Part shown: piece by piece, positions 5,945 to 6,132 of the stretch | Layout of the letters: every line of letters starts with the position of its first letter | Position numbering within the stretch: the first letter of the stretch is position 1 | Assembly (NCBI GenBank): GCA_900769035.1 | Contig: CAAGFD010000256.1 | Location: 1 to 6,132 of the forward strand | Direction: 5' to 3' | From: Bacteroidales bacterium | GTDB lineage: Bacteria; Bacteroidota; Bacteroidia; Bacteroidales; Paludibacteraceae | DNA length: 6,132 nt | Notes under the pieces: model-generated | Databases searched by the model: none | The model's input: the letters and a program-made list of their open reading frames with translations, nothing else | Told to the model about the DNA's origin: nothing | Made by a program: the position numbers and the translations under genes

Positions 5945-6132
5945 ATTTTAAACAAAAAATAACCGGAATAAAAGCATTTATCTTTGACATAGATGGCGTA
6001 CTATCTTCCACAATAATATCCGTCAATACCGAAGGTTTACAAAGAACTATATATTCAAAAGATAGTTATGCAATACAATATGCGATAAAAAAAGGATATA
6101 AAATTGCAATAATAACCGGAGGGAAAGGAGAA
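5941..6132 (+). CDS. kdsC: KdsC-type HAD phosphatase, N-terminal part (cut by window edge)
   Basis: These are the first 64 codons of a HAD-superfamily hydrolase that runs off the right edge; full KdsC proteins are about 165-190 residues. HAD motif I is FIFDIDGVLSS at 13-23, with nucleophile D16 and acid/base D18. Motif II is IAIITGGK at 55-62 (T59). The short gap between the motifs, with no large cap, fits the capless C0 KdsC group. KdsC removes phosphate from Kdo 8-phosphate in the cytoplasm, making Kdo for the lipopolysaccharide core. The block that usually reads (R/K)DG.(G/A)I reads KDSYAI here (40-45), a serine replacing the usual glycine. The start overlaps the DUF2520 stop as ATGA (5941-5944), so translation is probably coupled. 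Other C0 HAD phosphatases with different substrates remain possible because the C-terminal half is missing. Confidence 0.82.
   Translation, partial: MNFKQKITGIKAFIFDIDGVLSSTIISVNTEGLQRTIYSKDSYAIQYAIKKGYKIAIITGGKGE

Overview
The window looks like a stretch of core chromosome from a low-GC member of the Bacteroidota, most likely Bacteroidales. Four things point there. The DNA is strongly AT-rich. The start codons have no Shine-Dalgarno-like sequence. The divergent intergenic region carries two promoters of the Bacteroidota type (TTTG, about 19-20 bp, TAnnTTTG). The proteins (a LysRS beginning MELSEQEVIRRNSLDALR, a Rossmann/DUF2520 protein, a KdsC-type HAD phosphatase) are of the kinds found in that phylum. 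I cannot name a genus.

Left part, minus strand (4470 down to 1): five genes packed head to tail and probably one transcript, in the order trpS, EamA transporter A, EamA transporter B, an NrnA-like DHH phosphoesterase, and lysS, which runs off the left edge. trpS and transporter A share an ATGA stop/start overlap, and the later gaps are 12, 21 and 22 nt. I see no convincing internal promoter or terminator, so lysS may depend partly on the trpS promoter. The unit joins two aminoacyl-tRNA synthetases, two paralogous 10-TM drug/metabolite exporters and an enzyme that degrades nanoRNA or pAp.

Middle (4471-4656): a divergent control region with back-to-back promoters. The trpS promoter has -33 at 4539-4542 and -7 at 4512-4519. 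The plus-strand promoter has -33 at 4576-4579 and -7 at 4600-4607. The plus-strand promoter decides a gene start: the nitroreductase must begin at ATG 4657, because the longer reading from GTG 4579 would lie within and upstream of the -7 box.

Right part, plus strand (4657 to the right edge): a nitroreductase-family flavoprotein, a Rossmann/DUF2520 protein whose start overlaps the nitroreductase by 29 nt, and the first 64 codons of a KdsC-type HAD phosphatase coupled by another ATGA overlap. If the last gene is a true kdsC, this unit supplies a step of Kdo synthesis for the outer membrane.

No tRNA or rRNA gene, insertion sequence, CRISPR array or clear terminator was seen. I found no evidence of a wholly new system. 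The points most worth a second look are the tandem transporter pair inside a tRNA-synthetase operon, the divergent promoter region with a nine-base A/T homopolymer inside the trpS promoter spacer, and the two start-site corrections on the plus strand.
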